A stretch of DNA of 64,000 bases from Desulfosporosinus orientis DSM 765 (GCF_000235605.1 NC_016584.1:3212001-3276000), one strand, 5' to 3'. Counted from the stretch's first letter, positions 35,791 through 45,270 are shown. Program-made: numbers and translations. The notes: generated from the letters alone by a model not told the origin.

Positions 35791-38436
35791 ATGGCAAATC
35801 TCTTCGATAAAATTGCCGAGAAAAAAATAAGCCGCCGAACTTTCTTAGCAGCCACGGCGGCAAGTACAGCGGGATTAGCGCTTACGGGTTGCGGCAGTGT
35901 TCTCACGACTGGAGGAACGAACGTTGAGACTGCGGCTGCCAATAAGGAGGGAACATGGATACCGGCTGCCTGTTGGCATAACTGCGGCGGAGGTTGTAAA
36001 AATGTAGCTCTGGTGGTAGATAATATCGTTGTCCGCCAAAAAACCGATGATACTCATCCGGACAGCCCTGATTATCCACAGCAAAGAGCTTGCTTGCGCG
36101 GGCGCTCCCAGCGAAGACATGTATTCGGCGCAGACCGTTTGAAATACCCCATGAAGCGTAAGCATTGGCAGCCAGGTGGCGGCGATAAGTCTCTGCGCGG
36201 AAAAGATGAATGGGAACGGATTTCCTGGGATGAAGCCCTAGGCTACGTGGCTGCTGAATTGAAAAAAGCCAAAGAAAAATATGGCGCCCGCTCAATTTTG
36301 TGTGCCGGTTGGGAAGATCCTTCACCATTTATGGGCGATTTCTATCCTGCACTCTTTGCCAATGGCGGTTGTACCACAGTCCATGATGATGCATCCTGGG
36401 GAACTTATTATGTAGCGCCTACAATGGGTATTCCTATGAGGGATGACCATACTTCCAATGATCGTTTTGATCTGCGCAAGGCTGATACGGTTGTTCTTTA
36501 TGCCTGTAATCCTTCCTGGGCTTCATTGGGCAGTCCCTCTTACCATTATTGGAATGCAAAAAAAAGGGGAGTTCAATTTATCTTTGTAGGCCCCGAATAT
36601 AATAATTCGGCCAGCCAACTCGATGCTAAATGGATTCGCGTGCGTCCGGGTACGGATACGGCCTTTTTGCTTGCGGTGGCCTATACCATGCTCAAAGAAG
36701 ATAATCCTGTAAGTAATCCGATCATTGACTGGGAGTTCCTTTACAAGTACACGGTGGGCTTCGACTCGGATCATATGCCGGCTGATGTCACAATCAATGA
36801 AAATTTGAAGGACTATTTGCTGGGCAAATATGACGGACAGCCTAAAACGCCAGAATGGGCAAGCGAAATCTGCGGCACTCCTGTAGAGGATATTGTCTAT
36901 TATGCCAGGGAAATGCGAATGGATAAAAAGGTTTCCATATTGCATAGCTTTGCTGCTGCCCGCTGCAATAATTCGGAGAATTTAGGGCAAATTTTAATGA
37001 CTACCGCAGCTATGGGGGGGCATTTTGGCAAACCAGGCCATTCTTGCGGTGATTGTCGGCAAGGTCAATCAGGAAATGATGGGCCTAACTTAGTTAAAAC
37101 GGATTGGTTTGGGATAGTTAACCCTCTTAAGAACCCTGTTGATGATATCATCACGGGTGCCGACTTGTGGGACGCAGTTCTTAAAGGAAAATACAAACGT
37201 ACCGGAAATCTGGAGGATCCTTTCAAAACTGATGTCGAAGAGCGAGATATTGATATCCATGTGATCGCTCATGTATTTAGAAATACACTGCAAACGAATA
37301 TGGGTGTAATGAAGGGCATTGAAGCTCATCGCAAGGTTGACTTTGTCTTTTCCTTGGCGTTTTCCTTGAACGCCAGTGCCCAATATTCAGATATCGTATT
37401 ACCCATTACGACCCAGTGGGAGAGACAAAGTGCTTACCTCTTCCTGAGTTACGCCCAGAACAGGGAAGTTTCATTTTTCCCATCAAGGGTCATTGAGCCT
37501 CTCTATGAAGCGAAAAGTGACCAAGAGATTGGTGAAGCATTGTGTAAATATTTAGGCGTTGATCCAAAAGTACTCTATCCTCGGTCGCAAGAGCAGCGGT
37601 ATTTCGATTTTATCGCTAATGCAACGGTGATCAAGAAAGATGGTACCGGAATGGAGACCTTAGCAACGATCACTGAAGAAGATCTTGCCGAATGGGGACA
37701 GAAATGGGGCGTTAAAGGGAAGACCCAACAGGGTAGAATCGGTCTCAAAGAGCTGATGAAGCAAGGGCAATACCAAGTGGAACGCTACGAGGGAGATCCG
37801 TACGGGCATATCAAATATGCTGATTATATCCAGGATCCCGAAAAAAATCGCCTTGGTTCGAAGAGCGGCAAATTCGAAATCTATTGTCAAGCAAAAGCGG
37901 ATAAAATCAATATTATTGGGCGAAGCAAAGTAAAACCTTATCCCGACTATATTGAACCCTTAAATGGCTATGAACAAAGCTTCAAGGATTGGAAGAACAA
38001 GGTGAAAGGGGAATACCCTTATCAGATGTTTACCCCGCACTACTTCAGACGGTCGCACACTATCTATGATAATATTGCCGTGCTAAGAGAAATGGCGCGC
38101 AATCCTGTCTTTATTAATGCGCAGGATGCTGCAGAAAAAGGGATTAAAAATAGAGATACAGTGCTAATCTATAACCAATATGGCAAGATTTTGCGTCTGG
38201 CTTCTGTTATGGATACGATTATGCCGGGTGTTGTTTCTATACCTCATGGCAGCTGGCTGGATTTAGATGAGGAAACCGGTATTGATCATGGAGGCACCGA
38301 GAATGTGCTTTGTGCGCCTGTCGCCGCCGGGATAGGTAGTTCCGGTTATAATACCAACTTAGTTAACTTTAAGAAATACAACGGTCCCGCACTTCAACCC
38401 GACTATTTGCGGCCTCTCAAAATTGTCAAACTCTAA
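35791..38436 (+). CDS. DmsA-like Tat-exported molybdoenzyme, catalytic subunit (module B)
   Basis: An 881-residue DMSO-reductase-type catalytic subunit. The signal has a twin-arginine motif (SRRTFLA) and, unusually, a lipobox-like LTGCGS at its end. The FeS site is CWHNCGGGC with the fourth Cys in QRACLRGRSQRRHVFG. The region RLKYPMKR and the cofactor segments (VVLYACNPSW, RVRPGTDTAFLLAVA, SAQYSDIVLPITTQWERQ) match DmsA-type enzymes. AGGAGG precedes the ATG. DmsB-, DmsC- and TorD-like genes follow. DMSO or a related S- or N-oxide is plausible but unproven. Confidence 0.92.
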   Translation: MANLFDKIAEKKISRRTFLAATAASTAGLALTGCGSVLTTGGTNVETAAANKEGTWIPAACWHNCGGGCKNVALVVDNIVVRQKTDDTHPDSPDYPQQRACLRGRSQRRHVFGADRLKYPMKRKHWQPGGGDKSLRGKDEWERISWDEALGYVAAELKKAKEKYGARSILCAGWEDPSPFMGDFYPALFANGGCTTVHDDASWGTYYVAPTMGIPMRDDHTSNDRFDLRKADTVVLYACNPSWASLGSPSYHYWNAKKRGVQFIFVGPEYNNSASQLDAKWIRVRPGTDTAFLLAVAYTMLKEDNPVSNPIIDWEFLYKYTVGFDSDHMPADVTINENLKDYLLGKYDGQPKTPEWASEICGTPVEDIVYYAREMRMDKKVSILHSFAAARCNNSENLGQILMTTAAMGGHFGKPGHSCGDCRQGQSGNDGPNLVKTDWFGIVNPLKNPVDDIITGADLWDAVLKGKYKRTGNLEDPFKTDVEERDIDIHVIAHVFRNTLQTNMGVMKGIEAHRKVDFVFSLAFSLNASAQYSDIVLPITTQWERQSAYLFLSYAQNREVSFFPSRVIEPLYEAKSDQEIGEALCKYLGVDPKVLYPRSQEQRYFDFIANATVIKKDGTGMETLATITEEDLAEWGQKWGVKGKTQQGRIGLKELMKQGQYQVERYEGDPYGHIKYADYIQDPEKNRLGSKSGKFEIYCQAKADKINIIGRSKVKPYPDYIEPLNGYEQSFKDWKNKVKGEYPYQMFTPHYFRRSHTIYDNIAVLREMARNPVFINAQDAAEKGIKNRDTVLIYNQYGKILRLASVMDTIMPGVVSIPHGSWLDLDEETGIDHGGTENVLCAPVAAGIGSSGYNTNLVNFKKYNGPALQPDYLRPLKIVKL

Positions 38437-38456
38437 GATAAAGGAGGTTAAGAAAA

Positions 38457-39032
38457 GTGAGTTTAGGATTTTATTTTGATGCTAATATGTGTATTGGCTG
38501 TCATACTTGCCAAGCTGCCTGCACAGATAAAAATAACCTCGAAGCAGGCACTAATTTCCGCAAGGTTCGAAGTTTTGAGACCGGTGTTTATCCTAATGCC
38601 AAAAGGTATCACTTCTCTGGAGCTTGTAATCATTGTACGGATGCAAGATGTGTTAAAGGCTGTCCTACTGGTGCAATGCATTATGCTGAGGATGGAACAG
38701 TTCAGCCTGATTTAAATAAATGCGTCGGTTGTAAATACTGTACCTGGAACTGCCCGTATGGTGTACCTCAATTTATAGAAGCAATTGGTCAAGTAAATAA
38801 GTGCACAGGCTGTAAGGATCTGCGTGATGCTGGCCAAAATCCCGCTTGTGTTGATGCTTGTATTATGCGTTGTCTTGAATTTGGTGATCTCGACGAACTT
38901 GCCGCTAAACATGGTCAAAAACTTGTAAAAGATTTACCGATATTACCTTCTTCTACAATCACCAAACCCTCGGTTTTAATCAATCCAAAGGATTGCTCGC
39001 TAGATCCCAAATATAAAGAAGTTGTTCTCTAG
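38457..39032 (+). CDS. DmsB-like four-cluster FeS subunit (module B)
   Basis: A 191-residue electron-transfer subunit with Cys groups CIGCHTCQAAC, CNHCTDARCVKGCP, CVGCKYCTWNCP and CTGCKDLRDAG...CVDAC. The start is GTG, with AAAGGAGG upstream. It passes electrons from the DmsC-like anchor to the catalytic subunit. The C-terminus contains ITKPSVLINP. Confidence 0.92.
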   Translation: MSLGFYFDANMCIGCHTCQAACTDKNNLEAGTNFRKVRSFETGVYPNAKRYHFSGACNHCTDARCVKGCPTGAMHYAEDGTVQPDLNKCVGCKYCTWNCPYGVPQFIEAIGQVNKCTGCKDLRDAGQNPACVDACIMRCLEFGDLDELAAKHGQKLVKDLPILPSSTITKPSVLINPKDCSLDPKYKEVVL

Positions 39033-39071
39033 TTAAAGACACTAAAAAGCACATTAAAAGGAGGTTTGGCT

Positions 39072-39959
39072 ATGATAATAAGCGGAGAAGGACCATTAAT
39101 CATTTTCACATTGTTAACACAATTAGCCGTGGGAACCTGGGTAGTCGCCCTGACCCTAAGACAACTAATTTCAAAAAAAATAAATCAGAATCTTGGAGCC
39201 CAGCTAACTGGACCTGCAATCATGCTTGTCGGTCCACTCGTTGCCATTGCATTATTGCTTTCATTATTTCACCTAGGTAAACCAATTTTTGCCTACGGGA
39301 CGATTGCTAACCTTGGCTCATCATGGTTAAGTCGTGAGATTCTTTTCAGTGGATTATTTATGTTTCTCTGGATTGCAGCTTATTATCTGAATCATCGTAA
39401 AGCAAATGCCGCTAATTTAGTTGGCTGGATTACGGCTATTGTTGGTATAATGGCGATATTTAGCATGGCAAGTATTTACCATTTTGCCAGTGTACCCGCT
39501 TGGTCATCTCTTGACACGTTTATAGCTTTCTTTGCTACCACACTCGTGTTAGGGTCCATTACTACGGCGACGTTAATAGGTTATTCAGCGAAGGGAGCTA
39601 AACTCGAAAAAGATGTCGTAAAATTATTATTCCAACTCTCATTTGTAGTTCTAGCGGCAGTCGTTATTCAGTTGATTTTCGTTGTAGTTGATATAACGAA
39701 TCTTAAATCAGGAATAGGTGCGGCACAAACTTCGGCTCACCTTCTCTTAAGTGTTTATATCGTACAACTCATTTTACATGGGGTGCTTGGGATAGTCGGT
39801 GCCTTTCTCTTTGTCATTGTGTTATATAAAAAAAGTAAAAATGAAGCCGTTGTACTTCCTATTTCAGCTTTCTATGCAGCTTTTCTGATCCTTCTTGCCG
39901 GAGAATTGTTGGGTCGTTATTTGTTCTATGCTAGCGCAGTAACAATGGGTATCGGTTAA
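39072..39959 (+). CDS. DmsC-like membrane anchor (module B)
   Basis: A 295-residue polytopic protein with about eight hydrophobic helices, of the DmsC/YnfH family that oxidises menaquinol without haem. The SLFHLGKP segment near residue 72 and the C-terminal GELLGRYLFYASAV segment are characteristic. The ATG at 39072 lies seven bases after GGAGG; an upstream TTG is less likely. Confidence 0.9.
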   Translation: MIISGEGPLIIFTLLTQLAVGTWVVALTLRQLISKKINQNLGAQLTGPAIMLVGPLVAIALLLSLFHLGKPIFAYGTIANLGSSWLSREILFSGLFMFLWIAAYYLNHRKANAANLVGWITAIVGIMAIFSMASIYHFASVPAWSSLDTFIAFFATTLVLGSITTATLIGYSAKGAKLEKDVVKLLFQLSFVVLAAVVIQLIFVVVDITNLKSGIGAAQTSAHLLLSVYIVQLILHGVLGIVGAFLFVIVLYKKSKNEAVVLPISAFYAAFLILLAGELLGRYLFYASAVTMGIG

Positions 39960-39988
39960 GCTGCTCTTATAAGTCAGTCAAATTTTAA

Positions 39989-40013
39989 GGGAGCACCCTT
40001 AAAGGGTGTTCCC
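39989..40013 (+). terminator. Intra-operon hairpin
   Basis: GGGAGCACCCTT and AAGGGTGTTCCC pair around one base, followed at a distance by T runs. It sits between anchor and cytochrome genes and may lower expression of the downstream genes. Confidence 0.55.
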
Positions 40014-40058
40014 AATAATACATTTTTTTCATTAGCTATTTAAGTAGGGAGGTGACTT

Positions 40059-40568
40059 ATGAGCGAGTTATCTCGTTTTTTACAACATTCCTATCAGAAA
40101 ATTATTTATTTCGCTTGTTTATCTAGTATCGTTTTAGTTTTCAACTTTAATTACTTTGCAAAACAGGCAGGCGGTATAGCATGTTTTATCATAGCTTTAT
40201 TACTAATTCTAAGTGTAATTAAAACATTGTTTTTAGAGATCATTAAAAATCCGGAAACTCGAAGCAAGACGAAAAGGATCTTTGAAATATGTCATAGGGG
40301 CTTAGGTTGGATAATGTATATGCTCATTATTTATCACAGCTTCTTCTATATTTTTTTATGGTTTCAAGGAGTAGATAATTTTTCCGTAAGTTATATAATT
40401 ACCGGCTTAATCGCCACAGTAATCATGATTATAGTACTTTTAACGGGTTTAGATACAAATGTCACATTAAGGAGTTTAAATATAAAACGTAAATCCGTAT
40501 ATTTTAGCCATATCTTAATGACAATTATCTTAGCTCTTCTTATTGTGACTCATATCAATTTTGGGTAA
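40059..40568 (+). CDS. Small membrane b-type cytochrome with paired H-x13-H motifs
   Basis: A 169-residue membrane protein with about five hydrophobic helices. Two helices each carry two His exactly 14 residues apart: CHRGLGWIMYMLIIYH and SHILMTIILALLIVTH. That is the bis-haem arrangement of ferric-reductase/NADPH-oxidase-like transmembrane cytochromes. GGAGG precedes the ATG. It lies between the anchor and chaperone genes of the DmsABC-like operon, and no such gene exists in module A. It may feed or drain the quinol pool for this enzyme. The haem prediction rests on His spacing only. Confidence 0.7.
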   Translation: MSELSRFLQHSYQKIIYFACLSSIVLVFNFNYFAKQAGGIACFIIALLLILSVIKTLFLEIIKNPETRSKTKRIFEICHRGLGWIMYMLIIYHSFFYIFLWFQGVDNFSVSYIITGLIATVIMIIVLLTGLDTNVTLRSLNIKRKSVYFSHILMTIILALLIVTHINFG

Positions 40569-40599
40569 GATAAAAATTTTCAAAAAGGCGGGACTGTAT

Positions 40600-41319
40600 A
40601 TGACGACACAAAACGATGAAATTGCCATTGTTCTTGCAAACCGTCGTTACCTCTATGAATTATGTCAGCATATTTTTGGTCATGAACCAAGCAGGGCATT
40701 GCTTGAACTTTTAATAAATGAGCATACTCAAGAGGTTCTAGACCTATTACTTGCTGACGAGAATGATCATCATGAAGCTCAACCTCAAACGGATGCTTAT
40801 AAAGCTTATTTGACATTAGTTGCGGAATTAAAACAGGCCCTTAATAGAGACCCAGAGGGAACTCTGGAAAAAATAATAAGCGAATATACCTATTTAATGA
40901 TTGGACCAAATAAGCTCCCAGCTCCTCCTTGGGAATCTGTCTATCTAACAAAGGAGCGGCTAATCTTCCAGGAAAGCACTTTAAAAGTGCGACAAAAGTT
41001 TCTTAAATATCATTTTCTTCCCGCTAATTATCCTCATGAGGCGGATGACCACATTGCGTTTGAACTAGATTTTATGGGGCGGTTAGCTAAATCGACGATG
41101 GAAAGCTTTGATAACGCAAATATGCTAGAAGTTAAGAATCTTTTGACTGATCAAAAGGCATTTCTTGAAGAACACTTGCTCGTTTGGATTGGCGATTTTG
41201 CTGAGGTGATTCAGGAATCGAGAACACATTATATTTATCCTCAAATTGCAGTGTTAGTCCACGAGTTTATAAAGATAGATAAAGAGATTATTGACGAGTT
41301 AATGAATCTGCATATTTAG
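40600..41319 (+). CDS. TorD-family molybdoenzyme chaperone (module B)
   Basis: A 239-residue TorD/DmsD-family protein with the motif TYLMIGPNKLPAPPWESVYL near residue 106 (partly quoted) and the later HEADDHIAFELDFMG helix. The ATG at 40600 is preferred to a TTG 39 bases upstream that overlaps the cytochrome gene. It serves maturation and Tat export of the DmsA-like subunit. Confidence 0.88.
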   Translation: MTTQNDEIAIVLANRRYLYELCQHIFGHEPSRALLELLINEHTQEVLDLLLADENDHHEAQPQTDAYKAYLTLVAELKQALNRDPEGTLEKIISEYTYLMIGPNKLPAPPWESVYLTKERLIFQESTLKVRQKFLKYHFLPANYPHEADDHIAFELDFMGRLAKSTMESFDNANMLEVKNLLTDQKAFLEEHLLVWIGDFAEVIQESRTHYIYPQIAVLVHEFIKIDKEIIDELMNLHI

Positions 41320-41418
41320 CCAGGCACATTACTGTATTAAACTAATCTCCTTTTAATCTATAAAGAATTGTTTTCGTTAATTATTACTGTCTCAATTATA
41401 ATTAGGAGGCTATATATT

Positions 41419-41631
41419 ATGTATACATTTGGATTTATAACACCAATGACTGCGGGAATCGTCTTAGTTATTGCTCTTGTTATTTTTGGACCGGGAAAGC
41501 TTCCGGAGCTGGGGCGTTCCTTAGGTCAAGGTATCAAAGAGTTTAAGAGTGCAACGGATAGCGAGTCAAATGACACTATGGTCGACATCACTAAATCCAG
41601 TAATAGCCAGTCTATGGATAATGAAGGTTAA
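41419..41631 (+). CDS. tatA: TatA/TatE-like translocase subunit
   Basis: A 70-residue protein: N-terminal membrane helix ([26 protein letters not shown]) given in part as [16 protein letters not shown], then an amphipathic helix and a short acidic tail, exactly the TatA plan. The ATG at 41419 follows AGGAGG. It is the last gene of the module B operon, so the exported enzyme brings a pore subunit of its own export route. Confidence 0.93.
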   Translation: MYTFGFITPMTAGIVLVIALVIFGPGKLPELGRSLGQGIKEFKSATDSESNDTMVDITKSSNSQSMDNEG

Positions 41632-41683
41632 TGAGGTTAATTGGTTAAATTGGAGAAACTTTAACGGCAAAAATGAAAATTTA

Positions 41684-41738
41684 AACAACCGTTAGTATTT
41701 CATATATACAGTTATGAAATACTTAGCGGTTGTTTTGT
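41684..41738 (+). terminator. Terminator of the module B operon
   Basis: A long stem of about 20 bp with few mismatches (AACAACCG...TATTTCATA with its complement) is followed by TTTTGTT. Confidence 0.75.
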
Positions 41739-41896
41739 TATGCAGAAACGCAATTCTCTATTTTTTTAGTTAAAGAATATCTTCAGTTCCAGCTACCAAT
41801 GATCATAATTTTGCATTGTTTTTGAAAATAGTATTGCCTAAAGTTAACTCTATTTTTCAAGCTAAGTATGCGAATCTTTGTTTCTATTTAATATCA

Positions 41897-42334
41897 TTAT
41901 TTTTCGTTTAGAAACTTATGATATTCCTCGGGAACATTCTCAATTCGTATATCATCGTGAACAGCGCAGGTGCCTGCTTCTTTAGCGGTTTCATAATACC
42001 AGCACTTATAATTGAGCATGCCGAGCATTTCATGCAATTCTTTCATCTGCAGAATAACAGCATCTCGCTGTGACTTTATAATGGAAAGACGTTCTTCAAT
42101 AGTGGAATCGCCCTCGATGCAGCAATCCATGAAATGTTTGATGTCCTTGATTGGCATGCCCGTTTTTTTAAGGCATTCAATAATTCTTAACCCTAACATG
42201 TCTTCATCCTTGAACATACGTATTCCGCCACTGGAGCGTTCCACAAACGGAAGCAAGCCTTCTTTATCATAGTACCTTAAGGTTGAAGCAGTCACATTAA
42301 GCTTCTTTGCTATTTCGCCGACTGTATAAATCAT
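41897..42334 (-). CDS. MerR-family regulator (cassette 2)
   Basis: A 145-residue paralogue of the 22.8 kb regulator: helix-turn-helix YTVGEIAKKLNVTASTLRYY, wing with GGIRMFKDED, and dimer helix. The ATG follows GGAGG. It diverges from the alpha/beta hydrolase gene and faces a promoter with a perfect 18-bp palindrome. A Cys pair (DCCIEGDS) in the dimer-helix region is absent from the other copy and might take part in sensing. Confidence 0.88.
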   Translation of the reverse strand: MIYTVGEIAKKLNVTASTLRYYDKEGLLPFVERSSGGIRMFKDEDMLGLRIIECLKKTGMPIKDIKHFMDCCIEGDSTIEERLSIIKSQRDAVILQMKELHEMLGMLNYKCWYYETAKEAGTCAVHDDIRIENVPEEYHKFLNEK

Positions 42335-42378
42335 TTAGATTTCCTCCAAAATAATTTATGCTTATTTGAAAAAATGTA

Positions 42379-42409
42379 TTGACTTAAAGTTAACTTTAAG
42401 TTGTAGTAT
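42379..42409 (+). promoter_or_regulatory. MerR-type promoter with perfect 18-bp dyad
   Basis: TTGACT and TAGTAT are 19 bases apart, with the palindrome CTTAAAGTTAACTTTAAG between. The same layout, with TTGACTTA and GTTAAC conserved, stands before the 23.4 kb cassette. Confidence 0.75.
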
Positions 42410-42605
42410 TGTATCGAACTCAATAGCCAAAGTGTAACACAAGTAATATTTCTAATCAATGGAGGAAGGCAATTTAGGATTTGCAGAAAGGAATAAAACC
42501 TAAGGTAGATTGAAAAATTATCCGGAATATTAGTAGCATTATATTGGGTAGAACTCTCACGACTCCTGACCCAATGTGCAGTAAAAAGAAAGTGAGGAAT
42601 TTTAT

Positions 42606-43544
42606 ATGTCTGAATACTATACTTTTGAATTAAGTGAAAACGTTAACCGAACTTCTGTGTCATACAGAAACAGATATGGAATCACACTGGTAGGTGATTT
42701 ATATACTTCAAAGCATATGGACGCAGAGAAAAAGTACCCTGCACTGGTAATTGGAGCCCCTTACGGTGGTGTAAAGGAACAGGGTCCCGGTGTCTATGCA
42801 AATCAGTTGGCACAGAGAGGTTTCGTTGTATTGACCTTTGATGCTTCTTATAACGGAGAAAGCGGCGGAGAACCTCGTCACACTTCTTCTCCTGAAATTT
42901 TTTCTGAGGATTTTAGTGCAGGTGTGGATTTCCTTGGCTCACGCCGATTTGTCGATCGTAATAAAATCGGTGCGTTAGGTATCTGTGGAAGTGGTGGATT
43001 TGCTCTCTCAGCTGCAGCAATGGATGTACGCATCAAGGCAATAGCAACCTCCAGTATGTATGACATTAGTGCCTTCAGAGACTTATTCCCACCGGAAATG
43101 ATGGCTACACAAATGGAGCAGTTGGCACAGCAGCGTTGGGAAGACTTTGAAAACGGCAAACCTGCCTATATTCCAACCTTCCCTGAAAGTCCTGTTGACG
43201 CTGTACCAGAAGGACTTGAAGCTAACGCAGAAGAATTCTTTAGCTATTACGGATTGAAGAGAGGACATCATCCAAATGCCCGTGGTGGATTTACTTTAAC
43301 CAGCAATTTGCCTTTTATGAACTATCAGCTTTTGAACCATATAGCAACCATTTCACCTCGTCCAATCTTGTTTGTAATGGGCGAAAATGCACATTCCCGT
43401 TTCTTTAGTGAGAATGCCTATGAAGCAGCTGCTGAACCAAAGGAAATGTATATTGTTCCTGATGCAATCCATATTGACTTGTATGATCAGGTAGACATGA
43501 TTCCTTTTGATAAGATTGAGGAGTTTTTTAAGAGCAACCTGTAA
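42606..43544 (+). CDS. Alpha/beta hydrolase (YcjY-like)
   Basis: A 312-residue alpha/beta hydrolase. The nucleophile elbow is GICGSGGFA near residue 125, with Ser as likely nucleophile. The oxyanion region is VIGAPYGGVKEQGPG. The acid and His are expected around VMGENAHSRF and PDAIHIDLYDQ. A good ribosome site precedes the ATG. It is the first gene controlled by the MerR-type promoter, followed by a cyclophilin-like lipoprotein. Members of this family act on esters or related bonds; the substrate is unknown. Confidence 0.85.
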   Translation: MSEYYTFELSENVNRTSVSYRNRYGITLVGDLYTSKHMDAEKKYPALVIGAPYGGVKEQGPGVYANQLAQRGFVVLTFDASYNGESGGEPRHTSSPEIFSEDFSAGVDFLGSRRFVDRNKIGALGICGSGGFALSAAAMDVRIKAIATSSMYDISAFRDLFPPEMMATQMEQLAQQRWEDFENGKPAYIPTFPESPVDAVPEGLEANAEEFFSYYGLKRGHHPNARGGFTLTSNLPFMNYQLLNHIATISPRPILFVMGENAHSRFFSENAYEAAAEPKEMYIVPDAIHIDLYDQVDMIPFDKIEEFFKSNL

Positions 43545-43681
43545 AGGAGTTACCACTTTACATGAATAAATAATGTAACGCTAATGTAAAAAAACAAAAT
43601 GGTTTTCGTATTCTATAGAGTGATTTGTCGTAATGGAAGCAAGATAACACATGGGCTTAACAATAAGAAGGAACAGATAGA

Positions 43682-44230
43682 ATGAAAAAAATTCTACCAT
43701 TATTTCTTACTCTTGCAATGATTTTTGCTTTAGTAGGATGCAGTAATATTGCAACAAAAAATGGGTATACACCTTCCGGAAAATCAGCGGTTTCTGAAAA
43801 TAAGTCAGCCGATGAACACAATACAAGTCAAATTGATAGTGTGACGGAGGTAACTGCGGAAGGAAAAATGATTACTCTGAATATCGCAGTCGGAAGTACG
43901 AGATTCACCGCAACACTTGAGGATAACGAGACGACAAAAGCGTTTGTAAAACAGCTGCCGTTATCGGTGGATATGTCTGAACTTAACGGGAATGAAAAGT
44001 ATAATTATTTATCAAGTAATCTACGCGCGGATGCCTCATCTCGCCCTGACACGATCAATGAAGGTGATTTAATGCTCTACGGAAACAACTGTCTTGTGCT
44101 TTTCTACAAGACATTCAATACTCCATACAGTTATGTAAAGCTTGGGCACATTAACAATACAACAGGTCTTGAAAAAGCCTTAGGTTCGGGTAGCATACAA
44201 GTTACATTTTCGTTAGTTAAACAGCCTTAA
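43682..44230 (+). CDS. Lipoprotein with cyclophilin-like domain
   Basis: A 182-residue predicted lipoprotein: signal peptide with lipobox ALVGC (Cys near 20), a 40-residue Ser-rich linker, then a cyclophilin-like domain (AVGSTRFTATLEDNETTKAF, KLGHINNTTGLEKALG). It is the most divergent of the four copies in the window, lacking the DLYGREMCYRF stretch. It follows the hydrolase gene and precedes a terminator. Confidence 0.82.
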   Translation: MKKILPLFLTLAMIFALVGCSNIATKNGYTPSGKSAVSENKSADEHNTSQIDSVTEVTAEGKMITLNIAVGSTRFTATLEDNETTKAFVKQLPLSVDMSELNGNEKYNYLSSNLRADASSRPDTINEGDLMLYGNNCLVLFYKTFNTPYSYVKLGHINNTTGLEKALGSGSIQVTFSLVKQP

Positions 44231-44343
44231 AATAAGGAGTGCAGTTAAATTAATGTGGTCCCCATGTCAAGGACATTTTGAAAAAGGGGCATTATAAAAT
44301 CGAGGATATTTCATATACACTCCTGGTAAGGAGGAGATATGAC

Positions 44344-44391
44344 AAAAGCACTGGTTGTTGCATCCCTGCGGATACAATTTCCAGTGCTTTT
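44344..44391 (+). terminator. Terminator of the hydrolase/lipoprotein unit
   Basis: AAAAGCACTGG and CCAGTGCTTTT enclose a second stem (TGCATCC/GGATACA), ending in T. A strong GGAGGAG site followed by ATG lies at its left foot and could translate a 31-codon leader that overlaps the next gene. Confidence 0.6.
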
Positions 44392-44418
44392 ATTCAAAAC
44401 TCATATCTATAATAATTT

Positions 44419-44766
44419 ATGGAAAAGTTTATAAGATCGTTGGATATTTTCAAGGAATATATGTGCGGTTCGCAAGTGCCTAACTATGTAAGGCGCTACT
44501 GTGATAACCTTGATGAATTCAAATGGCAGTGGTTTTATAACCAAATGATAGAACCGATGGAATTCGTGGCTGATACGGATTATCTGCTTTATGTTCTGAA
44601 ATGGATTCTAAAGTACGATTTCGACGACCTTGGATATGCGGTCTATTTCCAGACTATCATGGATCCTGAAATGTTGCCGGAACCACTCATCAAGGATAAA
44701 TGGCGGACAATTCTTGACAAGAGATATCAGGAACGCTTTCGTAACGATATATCTGAAATGCACTAA
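44419..44766 (+). CDS. Uncharacterised protein, 115 residues
   Basis: An acidic and aromatic-rich, probably all-helical soluble protein (KWQWFYNQMIEPMEFV, YLLYVLKWILKYDFDDLGY). No signal or metal motif. The start ATG overlaps the end of a possible leader peptide that has the only good ribosome site. I do not recognise the family. Confidence 0.5.
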   Translation: MEKFIRSLDIFKEYMCGSQVPNYVRRYCDNLDEFKWQWFYNQMIEPMEFVADTDYLLYVLKWILKYDFDDLGYAVYFQTIMDPEMLPEPLIKDKWRTILDKRYQERFRNDISEMH

Positions 44767-45034
44767 GACAAGAATGACTCTTTGGGTGGCGTAAAATGTG
44801 ACTTTGTTTTGGTAATACTATAAATGGCTCTTATCTGCCAGGGGGATAGGGCTCTGCTGGAGAGCAACCTGAGCACCTGACAGGGTTCTGCCGGGAGATG
44901 GTTGGGGGATTTTTATCCCCTTCATTTCCACTTATCTCCTGGGAGAATAAAAGCGATAAACTCACGGAGCGAAGCCCCGTTTTTCTTTTACATAGCAAGT
45001 TCGAGCTTTAATCTATAAGAAGATGACATTGGGT
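44767..45034. other. Non-coding stretch before IS3 relic
   Basis: No gene is recognised. A short GGGGAT/ATCCCC hairpin occurs near 44905. The stretch leads into the 3' end of a minus-strand IS3 transposase fragment. Confidence 0.35.
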
Positions 45035-45270
45035 TTATACTTTGATAGGATAGTCACCGGTGCTGACATATTCTGCATACTCATTTGGTGAAAGCTTTGC
45101 CAGTTCCCACTGGTATCTGTCGTTGTTGTAATAATCCATGTAATCATCAATGGCCAGTTGCAGTTCTTCGAAGGAATTGCAGTTTTTTATGTCCAATTCA
45201 TCCTTCATGTGTCCGAAGAAAGACTCTTGTGGGGCATTGTCCCAGCAGTTTCCTCTTCTAGACATGGATT
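45035..45270 (-). pseudogene. IS3-family transposase, C-terminal fragment
   Basis: About 78 codons read QSMSRRGNCWDNAPQESFFG, then FEELQLAIDDYMDYYNNDRY and the usual short tail. This is the end of an IS3 OrfB integrase (the catalytic Glu lies in this part). The D and D of the DDE core and OrfA are absent. Confidence 0.85.

Noticed and set aside
44250-44290. Possible end of an IS3 element (GTGGTCCCCATGTCAAGG)
   Set aside because: It resembles IS3-type ends, but no matching inverted end could be located and the nearest transposase fragment is 750 bp away.
44340-44435. 31-codon reading frame with strong ribosome site
   Set aside because: It is contained in a terminator hairpin and has no composition of a leader peptide or toxin. 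Noted under the terminator but not called as a gene.
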